Part shown: piece by piece, positions 28,682 through 37,100 of the stretch
Position numbering within the stretch: the stretch's first letter is position 1
Layout of the letters: the number at the start of each line of letters is the position of its first letter
Source of the DNA: a virus
IMG/VR virus record: IMGVR_UViG_3300046804_000274
Location: 1-40,219 of that record
Strand: one strand, 5' to 3'
DNA: 40,219 nt
Notes under the pieces: generated by a model
The model's database searches: none
What the model was told of the DNA's origin: nothing
Seen by the model: the letters and a program-made list of their open reading frames with translations, nothing else
Program-made: the position numbers and the translations under genes

Positions 28682-28709
28682 TTGACGGGTTGGAAAAGCC
28701 CGATACAAT
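28682..28709 (+). promoter_or_regulatory. Near-consensus rightward promoter
   Basis: TTGACG (28682-28687) and TACAAT (28704-28709) are spaced by 16 bases; each differs from the sigma-70/HrdB consensus at one position. Transcription would start near 28716, run through the hairpin-rich region and enter the terminase gene at 29268, giving a leader of about 550 bases. A separate noncoding RNA is also possible. Confidence 0.65.
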
Positions 28710-28735
28710 GACAGAGCCATAGCAAGAAAAGGTAA

Positions 28736-28756
28736 ATGCTGATGGCTCAACAGCAT
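28736..28756 (+). other. Hairpin 1 of the leader region
   Basis: ATGCTG (28736-28741) pairs with CAGCAT (28751-28756) around a nine-base loop. It is the first stem after the predicted start near 28716. Confidence 0.5.
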
Positions 28757-28810
28757 GGGCGTGGCTTTAGACACGGCATGCCTGAGACAGCCTGCATGAC
28801 CTACTGCCAA

Positions 28811-28848
28811 GGCTGAAACTATTTTTTATATAGAACAAAATAGTTAGC
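28811..28848 (+). other. Long hairpin with a two-base bulge
   Basis: AACTATTTT (28817-28825) pairs with AAAATAGTT (28837-28845). After a bulge (GA) the stem continues with GGCT (28811-28814) and AGCC (28845-28848). The loop holds TTATATAGAAC. Confidence 0.6.
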
Positions 28849-28927
28849 CTGTACTGGGGCGCTGTCTGGTAGCGCCGATAAGACTGTAGCCCGTAGCGCT
28901 CCAGTCTGTACAGTACAGAGCGACAGC
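28849..28927 (+). other. Nested and competing inverted repeats
   Basis: GGCGCT (28858-28863) pairs with AGCGCC (28871-28876), but CTGGGGCGCT (28854-28863) can instead pair with AGCGCTCCAG (28895-28904) with one mismatch. CTGTACT (28849-28855) matches AGTACAG (28912-28918), and GCTGTC (28861-28866) matches GACAGC (28922-28927). Mutually exclusive stems of this kind are typical of RNA switches and of origin DNA. Confidence 0.6.
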
Positions 28928-28972
28928 ATTAAACAGGATAGCGGTCGATTCATCGACCCTAGACTGTTTAAT
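28928..28972 (+). other. Long hairpin with a tandem G-A internal loop
   Basis: ATTAAACAG (28928-28936) pairs with CTGTTTAAT (28964-28972); TAG (28939-28941) pairs with CTA (28959-28961); GGTCGA (28943-28948) pairs with TCGACC (28953-28958) around TTCA. The symmetric internal loop is GA opposite GA, which in RNA forms stable sheared pairs. This is the strongest structure of the region. Confidence 0.7.
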
Positions 28973-29083
28973 TTGCTTCTAATAGCGTAGTAGTATCTAC
29001 CTAAAATATTTTCTGGTACAACAGTGCACCCGTTACAGTAGTACTATATGTCCTAATTTATACCCATTTTTGGGCTGCTTTGG

Positions 29084-29110
29084 GCAAAGGAAAAAAATAT
29101 ATTCCTTTGC
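29084..29110 (+). other. Hairpin with A-rich loop
   Basis: GCAAAGGAA (29084-29092) pairs perfectly with TTCCTTTGC (29102-29110) around an AT-only loop of nine bases. On DNA this also forms the most AT-rich, easily melted spot of the region. Confidence 0.6.
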
Positions 29111-29111
29111 A

Positions 29112-29136
29112 CCGTTCGGAATGGCTAGTTGAACGG
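29112..29136 (+). other. Hairpin CCGTTC/GAACGG
   Basis: CCGTTC (29112-29117) pairs with GAACGG (29131-29136), loop 13 bases. Confidence 0.5.
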
Positions 29137-29151
29137 ATTAATACTATATAG

Positions 29152-29167
29152 GGGCAGGTTTCTGCCC
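29152..29167 (+). other. Hairpin GGGCAG/CTGCCC
   Basis: GGGCAG (29152-29157) pairs with CTGCCC (29162-29167) around GTTT. It is compact and stable, and no T-run follows. Confidence 0.55.
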
Positions 29168-29176
29168 AGTTAACTA

Positions 29177-29220
29177 GAAAGCCTCAAAGGCTTTCGTTAC
29201 AGACTGTATCTACTGTCTGT
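29177..29220 (+). other. Two hairpins just before the terminase gene
   Basis: GAAAGCC (29177-29183) pairs with GGCTTTC (29189-29195) around TCAAA. ACAGAC (29199-29204) pairs with GTCTGT (29215-29220). The 12-base sequence GTTACAGACTGT (29196-29207) recurs with one change at 29219-29230, so direct repeats overlap the second stem. Confidence 0.55.
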
Positions 29221-29267
29221 TACAAACTGTGTAATTAACAATACAGTATAGAGGATGGGACAGTTCT

Positions 29268-31154
29268 GTGACTTTTCAAAAAGGGGTTAATAACCCAAGA
29301 ACTGAGGCTATGGCTGATGCCAAGGCTAAGGTTTTAGCCCTTGTGGCTGAAGGACATAGTCCTCACAAGGCTATGGAACTCTGTGGCAAAAAACCTGACA
29401 CTGTCAGAATTTGGATGCTTCGGGACAAAAAATTTGCCGCCGACCTAGCAGAGGCAAAAGAAGACGCCAAGAACAAATCTGTGAAAGCGCTGGGAATTGC
29501 TAAGGACGAAATCTCCTTCCCCCAGTTCTCCGAAATTTTTTTAGACCAAAAGGTTTTTCCACATCACCAAGATTGGATTGACTTACTAGAGGGTAGGGAA
29601 CCTTCTTGGCTCCACCCTTCTATGAAGTACGAGCAAGGACAACAATCTCGTCTTCTAATTAACGTGCCTCCTGAGCATGCTAAGAGCACGGTCATTACCG
29701 TCAACTACTCGACTTATCGCATTGCTCTCAATCCCAATGTCCGCATTATCGTGGTCAGTAAGACCTTACTCAAAGCACGAGAATTCGTGTACGCAATCAA
29801 GCAACGTCTCTCCCACCCAAGATGGTTGAAGTTACAAACAACCTATGGACCTGAAGGTGGATGGAAAGCAGACTCTGACACTTGGCGAGTTGATACTGTC
29901 TATCTTGGGAGTGATGCGAGAAACTCTTCCGAAAAGGACCCCACCATCCAAGCACTTGGTATGGGTGGACAGATTTACGGTGCCCGTGCTGACCTCATCA
30001 TTTTGGATGACTGCATTACCACGGCTAACGCCCATGAGTACGAAAAGCAAATTGACTGGCTACAGAAGGAAGTTATTACCCGTCTAGGTAAAAACGGAAA
30101 ACTTCTTATCGTTGGCACTCGAATTGCTGCTACAGATTTTTATAGAGAGTTACGTGAACCCAAGTATTGGTCTGGGGGTAAGTGCCCTTTCACCTACATG
30201 GGTATGCCAGCAGTTTTAGAGTATGACGAAGACCCTGAAAAGTGGGTAACGCTTTGGGCTAAGTCTGATGCACCTTGGGATGGCGATGAAGAAACGCCAG
30301 ATGAGAATGGTTTGTTTCCTAAGTGGGATGGCAAAACTTTACAACGGCGCAGAGGTGAAGTAACTCCATCAACTTGGGCATTGGTATATCAGCAGGAGGA
30401 TGTCGAAGAAGATTCCATCTTCCCGCCCGCCTTGATTCAAGCATGTATCAAGGGTACTAGGAGACGTGGTCCCTTGAAGCAAGGGGCGGTGGGACATCCG
30501 ACTGCGGTTGAAGGTTACACAGTAATTGGCTTTGACCCTGCTATGGCAGGTAATGCTGCTTTTGTAGTTTTAACTTACAACAGAGCAGATGGCAAAATTT
30601 ATGTGCTTGATTGCATAAACATGAGCGAACCGAATCCTCAAAAAATTCGAAACACTATTGAAGAACTTGTTGGCAAATATAAGCCACAAGAATTTCGTGT
30701 GGAAATCAACGCTCACCAGAAGGCTTACTCATTAGATGAGGACTTGCGCCAATGGCTCGCAACCTACGGCGTAAGGCTAGAAGCACACTTTACTGGTAAA
30801 AATAAGTGGGACACAAATTTCGGTGTGGCATCTATGTCAACACTATTTGGCACCATGCGAGATGGAAAGTTTCAAAACAACAACATTATTGAACTTCCAT
30901 CAACCACGGAATCAGAGGGGCTTAAGGCTTTAGTTCAACAACTAATAACCTGGAAAGCAAACACAAGGGGCAAGACCGACTGTGTTATGGCTTTATGGTT
31001 TGCGGTTCTTCGTGCTAGAGAATTTATGCAGCAGACAAGTAACCTAACAAGGTTTGCAAATAACCGTTGGGTAACTAGAGCACAAAGAGAACAAAGATAC
31101 GTTGTTAATTTAGACGAAGCCTTCCAAGAGCAGTGGGCTGAAACTTACGGATAG
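29268..31154 (+). CDS. terL: Terminase large subunit
   Basis: A 628-residue protein with a GTG start. Residues 15-70 form a helix-turn-helix-like DNA-binding part (SPHKAMELCGKKPDTVRIWM), which may replace a separate small subunit; none was found nearby. The ATPase has Walker A PPEHAKST (134-141), Walker B LIILDD (243-248) and coupling motif IVGTRI (281-286). The nuclease has GFDPAMAG with Asp423, VEINAHQKA and KTDCVMALWFA. It packages DNA into proheads. It is the first gene of the late arm. The GAGGA at 29251 is rather far from the GTG, so an ATG at 29310 is a possible alternative start. Confidence 0.95.
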   Translation: MTFQKGVNNPRTEAMADAKAKVLALVAEGHSPHKAMELCGKKPDTVRIWMLRDKKFAADLAEAKEDAKNKSVKALGIAKDEISFPQFSEIFLDQKVFPHHQDWIDLLEGREPSWLHPSMKYEQGQQSRLLINVPPEHAKSTVITVNYSTYRIALNPNVRIIVVSKTLLKAREFVYAIKQRLSHPRWLKLQTTYGPEGGWKADSDTWRVDTVYLGSDARNSSEKDPTIQALGMGGQIYGARADLIILDDCITTANAHEYEKQIDWLQKEVITRLGKNGKLLIVGTRIAATDFYRELREPKYWSGGKCPFTYMGMPAVLEYDEDPEKWVTLWAKSDAPWDGDEETPDENGLFPKWDGKTLQRRRGEVTPSTWALVYQQEDVEEDSIFPPALIQACIKGTRRRGPLKQGAVGHPTAVEGYTVIGFDPAMAGNAAFVVLTYNRADGKIYVLDCINMSEPNPQKIRNTIEELVGKYKPQEFRVEINAHQKAYSLDEDLRQWLATYGVRLEAHFTGKNKWDTNFGVASMSTLFGTMRDGKFQNNNIIELPSTTESEGLKALVQQLITWKANTRGKTDCVMALWFAVLRAREFMQQTSNLTRFANNRWVTRAQREQRYVVNLDEAFQEQWAETYG

Positions 31155-31162
31155 GAAAAGCA

Positions 31163-32917
31163 ATGGCTTTAAGCATTGACCAGATTGCAGCACGGATTGA
31201 TTCCTTACGCATGCGTGCAGCAGACCGTGACCGCAGACATCAAGATGTTCTTGCTGTCCGCAAAGGACAAATCTCTCAAGTTTATCCTGAATTTTTTCCA
31301 GAAGGTGTAGATGCAAATGTCGTTGCGAACTTTATTGACATTGTCGCCAAGGACTTATCAGAAGTTATGGCTCCACTACCAGCAGTTAACTGTTCGGCAG
31401 CAAATCAAGTCAGTGACCGTGCACGCCAGTTTGCTGATAAGAGAACTCGTATTGCTTCTAACTATTTTATACATTCTGATTTTCAGGTCCAAATGTACAC
31501 AGGCGCAGACTGGTACATCACATTCGGTTTCGTCCCGTTCATAATTGAATTAGACGAAGAAGCGGGCTTACCTCGCATACGCATAGAAAGTCCAATCGGG
31601 GCTTACCCAGAGTTTGACCGCTATGGGCGTTGTATTGCCTTTGCTAAACGCTATACCCTTCCGCTTGCAGAACTGGTTGCACAGTTCCCAGAGTTTGAAG
31701 GACAACTTCTTGGCGAAAGAGGATACAAGCAAGACTTGCATGCTCAAGTTGAGATTGTTCGTTATTACGATAAAGACCAATCTTTAATTTATATGCCAGA
31801 ACGTCACAACCTAGTTCTATCATCTGCCCCTAATCCAGTCGGCAAGATGATGGTTGTTGTAGCAAAACGTCCATCTGTTGATGGCGAGATGCGTGGACAA
31901 TTTGATGATGTATTAGGTATCCAACTGCTTCGTAACAGGTTCGCATTACTTGCGATGGAAGCAGCAGAGAAATCTGTACAAGCACCAATCGTTGTTCCAA
32001 GCGATGTGCAGGAACTACAACTTGGTGGAGATGCGATTATCCGCACCAACTCTCCAGCAGGTGTGCGCCGTGTGGACCTCAATATTCCACCTGGAGCATT
32101 TACAGAACAATCAATTCTACAATCAGAACTTCGTACTGGTACACGTTATCCAGAGGGACGTACTGGAAACATTGATGCATCAATTATCACAGGACAAGGC
32201 GTTCAAGCGCTTATGGGTGGTTTTGATACACAGGTTAAATCTGCTCAAGCAATCTTTGCTTCTGCTCTCAAAGAGGTTCTTTCTCTCTGCTTCTGTATTG
32301 ATGAGAAGTTCTTTAACTTTGAAAAGACAATTCGTGGCGTAGATGCTGGCTCACCGTTTAGCCTTGAGTATCTACCATCAAAGGATATTAAGAAAGATTA
32401 TTCAGCCGATGTTCGTTATGGAATGTTGGCAGGACTTAATCCAGCACAAGGACTTATCTTCATGCTACAAGCCCTTGGCGGTAAGTTGATTAGCCGTGAT
32501 ATGGCTATGCGTGAACTTCCATTTGGAATTAACGTAACAATGGAACAAGAAAAAATTGAAGTAGAAGAAATGCGTAACACTTTGGTTGGCGCACTACAGG
32601 CAACTGCTCAAGCAATTCCTCAGATGATTACACAGGGACAAGACCCAACTGGTTTGGTCAAACAAATTGCAGATGTAATCAAAGCACGTCAAAAGGGTGT
32701 AACTATTGAAGACGCTATTAATGATGTCTTCACTCCAGAACAACCTCCTGTTGGTGCACCTCAGGTTGAGCAAATGTCCCCTGCTCCCGCCGCACCAGCA
32801 GGAGGCGCTCTTCCTCCACAAGGTGGCGCAGGTAGACCAGACATTCAAACACTATTAGCGTCATTAACATCTGGCGGTAAGGCAAGCGCAAGCGCAAGAA
32901 CATCCATACGTAGATAA
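31163..32917 (+). CDS. Portal protein
   Basis: A 584-residue protein, the usual size for a portal. It has FIDIVAKDLSEVMAPLPAVN, then ADWYITFGFVPFIIELDEE, RIRIESPIGAYPEFDRYGR, YDKDQSLIYMPERHNLV and a long helical wing and crown (ALGGKLISRDMAMRELPFG). The C-terminus is Pro/Ala/Gly-rich. The gene follows the terminase by nine bases, as is normal. The dodecameric ring would form the DNA entry vertex. Confidence 0.88.
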   Translation: MALSIDQIAARIDSLRMRAADRDRRHQDVLAVRKGQISQVYPEFFPEGVDANVVANFIDIVAKDLSEVMAPLPAVNCSAANQVSDRARQFADKRTRIASNYFIHSDFQVQMYTGADWYITFGFVPFIIELDEEAGLPRIRIESPIGAYPEFDRYGRCIAFAKRYTLPLAELVAQFPEFEGQLLGERGYKQDLHAQVEIVRYYDKDQSLIYMPERHNLVLSSAPNPVGKMMVVVAKRPSVDGEMRGQFDDVLGIQLLRNRFALLAMEAAEKSVQAPIVVPSDVQELQLGGDAIIRTNSPAGVRRVDLNIPPGAFTEQSILQSELRTGTRYPEGRTGNIDASIITGQGVQALMGGFDTQVKSAQAIFASALKEVLSLCFCIDEKFFNFEKTIRGVDAGSPFSLEYLPSKDIKKDYSADVRYGMLAGLNPAQGLIFMLQALGGKLISRDMAMRELPFGINVTMEQEKIEVEEMRNTLVGALQATAQAIPQMITQGQDPTGLVKQIADVIKARQKGVTIEDAINDVFTPEQPPVGAPQVEQMSPAPAAPAGGALPPQGGAGRPDIQTLLASLTSGGKASASARTSIRR

Positions 32918-32931
32918 GCAAGGAGGGGACG

Positions 32932-33501
32932 ATGACAACACTTGCTGCAATACAGGGTGATGGCTGGGCTGTTATCGGATGTGACTCTCGTTCATCTGAC
33001 GATAATGGTCGTCCTATGGACCTTGCTACTCATAAAATTATTGAAAACAATGGAATCTTAATTGCTGGCTCTGGTTCTAGTCGTGGTTCTAATATTTTAC
33101 AGTTTGGTTGGAAACCACCAAAGCCAACAGTAAATGAGAACTTAGATAAGTTCATGACTCAAAAGTTTATTCCAAAAATGCGTCAAGCGTTTATTGATGC
33201 AGGTTATGATATGAAAGAAGATGGGGATGCTGCGGAACACGATTCATCATTCATTGTTGTTGTTCGTGGGGTTATTTACCCTGTGTTTGAGGATTACTCT
33301 TGGGACCGTGATGTTAATGGTCTTTACTTCTCTGGCTCTGGTGGTGACATTGCCCTTGGCGTTATGGAGAGTTATTGCCATGGAGGTCTACCTTTTTCAC
33401 CAGAAGATGCGGAAGTCGCTGTAACTACAGCAATTGAGATTGCTGCTAAATGGGATATCCATACAGCGTTACCAGTTGTCGTTAGGACACAGTACGCATG
33501 A
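32932..33501 (+). CDS. Proteasome-beta/HslV-like Ntn hydrolase (candidate capsid protease)
   Basis: A 189-residue protein with a very good ribosome-binding site (AAGGAGG). After Met removal it starts Thr-Thr-Leu, as proteasome beta subunits do. The catalytic set can be read in order: Thr1, Asp17-Ser-Arg19 (GCDSR), a Lys at 34 (THKII), the AGSGSSRGS turn matching the beta-subunit AGG loop, SGSGGDIALGVMES, and WDIHT supplying the Asp and Ser/Thr of the C-terminal site. No alpha-subunit gene is present. Located between portal and capsid genes, it is in the position of a prohead protease. The fold call is good; the role is inferred. Confidence 0.82.
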   Translation: MTTLAAIQGDGWAVIGCDSRSSDDNGRPMDLATHKIIENNGILIAGSGSSRGSNILQFGWKPPKPTVNENLDKFMTQKFIPKMRQAFIDAGYDMKEDGDAAEHDSSFIVVVRGVIYPVFEDYSWDRDVNGLYFSGSGGDIALGVMESYCHGGLPFSPEDAEVAVTTAIEIAAKWDIHTALPVVVRTQYA

Positions 33502-33749
33502 GTAAAAAATTCCAAGAAAAAATAGAAGATGCATTACGTTTCTTAATTGAACAAGAAACTAATGAACAGTTTATTTGTGCCAACTGGATTTTAATATCTG
33601 AGTGGGCAGATTATGGGGGAACAAGATATTTACATACAGAGGTAAGCGAGGCTATGACGCCTTGGAACGCATATGGAATGATTCAATGCGCTCAAGAATA
33701 TAATAATGAAACATTTTCTACAGAAGAAACAGAAGAGGATGAGGATTAA
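33498..33749 (+). CDS. Hypothetical acidic protein
   Basis: An 83-residue protein coupled to the Ntn hydrolase by an ATGA overlap. It has EKIEDALRFLIEQETNEQFICANWILISEW and a strongly acidic C-terminus (STEETEEDED). It might assist or regulate the hydrolase, given the overlap, but no family is recognised. Confidence 0.7.
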   Translation: MSKKFQEKIEDALRFLIEQETNEQFICANWILISEWADYGGTRYLHTEVSEAMTPWNAYGMIQCAQEYNNETFSTEETEEDED

Positions 33750-34151
33750 ATGGCAGGCAAAGGTGGATACCAACAACCTAATAACCCAGCACCAGTATCT
33801 GGTCCTGGAAGTCTTAGTCAACGCACTGACGGGTCACCCACTCAGGCAGCAACCTACATCCCAGGACTACCCTACGGACAGGGACAAGAAACTTACAACA
33901 ACCAAGTAAAAGAACCTATGCAAGGAAATCCATTTCCTGTAATGGGTGGCATGAATATTGTGCCTCTTGATGCACCAACAATGTTTCCAGAAGAACCAGG
34001 GACCGCTGGTATTGATGCTGGACCAGGAATTGGTTCAGAAGCAATGATGGATTTGCCACGTTATAAGCCAAATCCTAGAGATACCATTGCAAAAGTAGCA
34101 ATGTTTGATGACACAGGCGAAGTAGAACTTATTCTTTCAAAGTTTATTTAG
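33750..34151 (+). CDS. Pro/Gly-rich virion-region protein
   Basis: A 133-residue protein directly after the previous stop. It is low-complexity, rich in Pro, Gly, Gln and Met (GGYQQPNNPAPVSGPGSLSQR), with a short helical end (DTIAKVAMFDDTGEVELIL). The MAGKGGYQxPxNPAPVSGPG start is familiar from other environmental actinophages, with no assigned function. It is likely to be an unstructured virion or assembly protein. Confidence 0.7.
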   Translation: MAGKGGYQQPNNPAPVSGPGSLSQRTDGSPTQAATYIPGLPYGQGQETYNNQVKEPMQGNPFPVMGGMNIVPLDAPTMFPEEPGTAGIDAGPGIGSEAMMDLPRYKPNPRDTIAKVAMFDDTGEVELILSKFI

Positions 34152-34160
34152 GAGCGATTA

Positions 34161-37100
34161 GTGAGAGTTTTAAAACCCATTGTCGCTGAAGCGTCACCTA
34201 CGCTTTATCAGGCAGCAACTAGGGCAAACCTAACAGCCAAAGAACAAAACCAAGTTGAACAAATGTCTTGGGCTGTCAAAAAGAACAGAGAACTCACACA
34301 GATGTCATCTAACGATGCACGTAGAGAGTTTGAAGCCCTTGACCCTAATGCTAAAGAAGGCTTAAAGTCATTTTTTGGTGAGGCTGAATACATGCAACAG
34401 CCACCAGATTTTGGTGACCGTGCTTTGGGTGCATTAAAATTTACTGGCAAACTACTTGCAAGCCCACTTATCGGATTGTTTAAAGTTGCTGGCGCATACA
34501 ACCGTGTTATTAATGAGCCATATAAGGTTGCTCGTCAAGTTGCACAAGGCGAAAGCATTTTTGATTACAGAGTTTGGCGTGATGCTTGGGACGGCAAAGA
34601 CCTATATGACAACAAAGCAATTGCTGAGGCTGAAAATGTATTTGGTAAAGCAAAAGTTTATGTAGCAAAAGGATTACTTGAAGGCAAGAAGCCTGGAGAA
34701 ATTCTTGAGTCATATGGAGATTTAACTCCAGAGATTACTGCTGCGGTTGAAGAAGCATTTAATAATCCAGATGCATTTAAGCAGGTAATGGATGCTGCAA
34801 AGTATGCACAGTTTAGCCCTGGTCGTGATATTGCTAGAATATTTGATACCAAGCCACCTAAGAATGGTGGTCTTGCTGGCGATTATATTGATGGCACTAC
34901 TAAAAATGTATCAGGTGTAATTGATTTTATTTATCAACTTGCTATTGACCCATTAACTTGGATTACTGGTGGTACTAGCAAGGCTGCAACTCGTGGAACA
35001 CAGTTAGCAGAACTTGTAACTAAGGCTGGCGATGATGTCGCTGCTGGTGTAGCACAAGTATTTAAAGATAAGGGTGTTATCAAACTTTGGGACGAGCAGT
35101 TTGGTCCAGAGATTGAGCGTCTTGCCTCTGCAAGGAATGAAGCAGAGAAAGCAATTATCCGTAGAGATATTGGAAGACGTTTTCCTGGATACAATAATGA
35201 TGAAGCACTAAATTTCTTTGCTAAGAAAAAAATGTTTAATGCTGAAAAAGCAGAAGATATTTTTTCTCAGGCAGAAAATGTGCATCTATTACTTTCAGGT
35301 CGTTTAGATGGTATGACTTATCGCCGCAATGGCGTAGTTACTGCTCGTGCAGACCGCCGTCTTACTCGTGGTCTTGAATCTTTCCTAGAGGCTACATTTG
35401 ACAAAGCCTTTGTTAAGGCTGATAACTTCTTTAACGTAAAGCGTGGTGCTGAGGAACTACAAGCAAAAGGTTCTGATGCATGGGATATTCTTGCAACTGC
35501 AGGGCGTAAATCTGATGAGGCTGTAAATCCACAGATTGTAGAATTTACAAAGCAAGAAAAAGATATTAAGGGATTTAGAAACAAAGTAGATGCCTTTGGT
35601 AAGTGGGCAGGCAAAATGGCAGCCCGCAACCCAGCAGGACAAGCAGTACTAACTGGCGATGATGCAATCAAGACAATTGATACAGTTCGTAACTATGCTC
35701 GCTTAGTTCTTGACCGTGATATGGCAGATTTTGTAGCACAAAAGTTTTTAACATCTACAGAAGATGAGCAAATTGTAGTAATGCGAAATCTTTACGCAGC
35801 AATTATGCAGCGTGCTGGTATTACTGATGAAGCAATCATGAAAGAGTATCTAAAGAAGACTCATAATGGACGTGCTGGTTTTACAACTACAGTAAGAACT
35901 GAAGTTGATGACCAGTTTGCTGGACTTCTTTCTAAAGATACAGTTAAGTATGAGAATGACACAGCATTACTTGAGGGTTCTGGAGCAATTCAACCATCAC
36001 AGATTGCAAGAGGTGTAGGTCCGCTTCCTTTGGAGGAGATTGCACTTAAGGCAAATGAAATAAAGTCAAAGCAAAGCCTTATTAAGGCTGCACAAGGTGC
36101 AACTAAATCTAAGTTTGCTAAAGACTTTGTAGATTTCTGGTCTGTGTTTACTCTTTTCCCACGTTTGGGTATTCGTTCAGCCATTGACGAAGGCTTTATG
36201 TATGCACTTACTGCACCTGGTAGAGATTTATTAAACTTTGCTAAGGGACAAGGACGCAAAACTGGTCGTGCTAGTGCTGCTTATACTGGTAGTAGCGCAG
36301 CAGAAGGTCCAGTTGGTAGCGTTCTACGCAAACTCTTTGGCAAAGGTCCATCATCTGAGTACCTTAGCATTGATAAGCGTAATGAAATCATTGAACAACT
36401 TGCAAAAGATGCCAATGTTTCACCTGCTGAAGTGCAACACCTTGTAATTAATCAGGCTATTGCAGACCGTGTAAAGATTTTCTTGCCAGAAAAACTTGGC
36501 GATGAAGCAATGCGGCACTGGAATGAAGCAATGATTTACAATCCAGACATCCTGAACACAATGGCTAGTTCAGTTGCTGCAAGAAGTTCTTTAGGTTCAT
36601 CCTTTGATGAGGTTATTAGAAACAATCAGATTAACCTTAGCGAATTATCTAATGCTCTTAACGCTGTTGGTCGTAAGATGGCACGTAAAAAGTATGAAGG
36701 TAAGAATCTTTCTGAAAAAGAAATTGATGAACTTGTTAAGAATGAAGGATTAAAGTCTGGTACTAAGTACGAAGAGTATGCAGTAGAGAAACTTCGTGAT
36801 GCCAACCCAGAGTATGTAACTCTTGCTCACTATGACAACTGGTATATCCGTTTTGCTACACCACGCCAGCATGGTAGAGGTTTAAAGATTGCAGATGACT
36901 ACAGAGTAGCCCCTGCTATTGCATTCTTTAATCACGGTGCTTTAAAGACACCTGAGAATTTCTCCAAGGCTATGGACGATATGTATACCTATCTTGGCAT
37001 GAAGAAGATTGGTAGCAATGTTGGAACAAAATCCATACCTGGCGGAAATGCTGGTAAGGGAACACCGCTTGGTGATGCAAAAGATATTGCTATGCGAAAT

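Larger units (their letters stand above)
28489..29267. other. Divergent noncoding region with many hairpins
   Basis: About 780 bases between the leftward and rightward arms. The only longer open frames (for example 28619-28810, minus) have no ribosome-binding site or family pattern. The left half is GC-richer than the genome and the right half AT-rich, with AAAAAAATATAT at 29091-29102. It contains a rightward promoter, at least ten inverted repeats and about ten CTGTA/TACAG half-sites. It must hold the promoters of both arms. It may also hold the replication origin or encode a structured RNA. No tRNA is visible. Confidence 0.85.

Noticed and set aside
28619-28810. 63-codon minus-strand frame in the divergent region
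   Set aside because: No ribosome-binding site and no recognisable pattern; it overlaps the promoter and hairpins.
29084-29110. A-rich hairpin as an intrinsic terminator
   Set aside because: The A-run is in the loop and no T-run follows the stem on either strand.
29142-29150. TACTATATA as a -10 box for the terminase
   Set aside because: No acceptable -35 sequence at 16-18 bases; TTGAAC upstream is too close.
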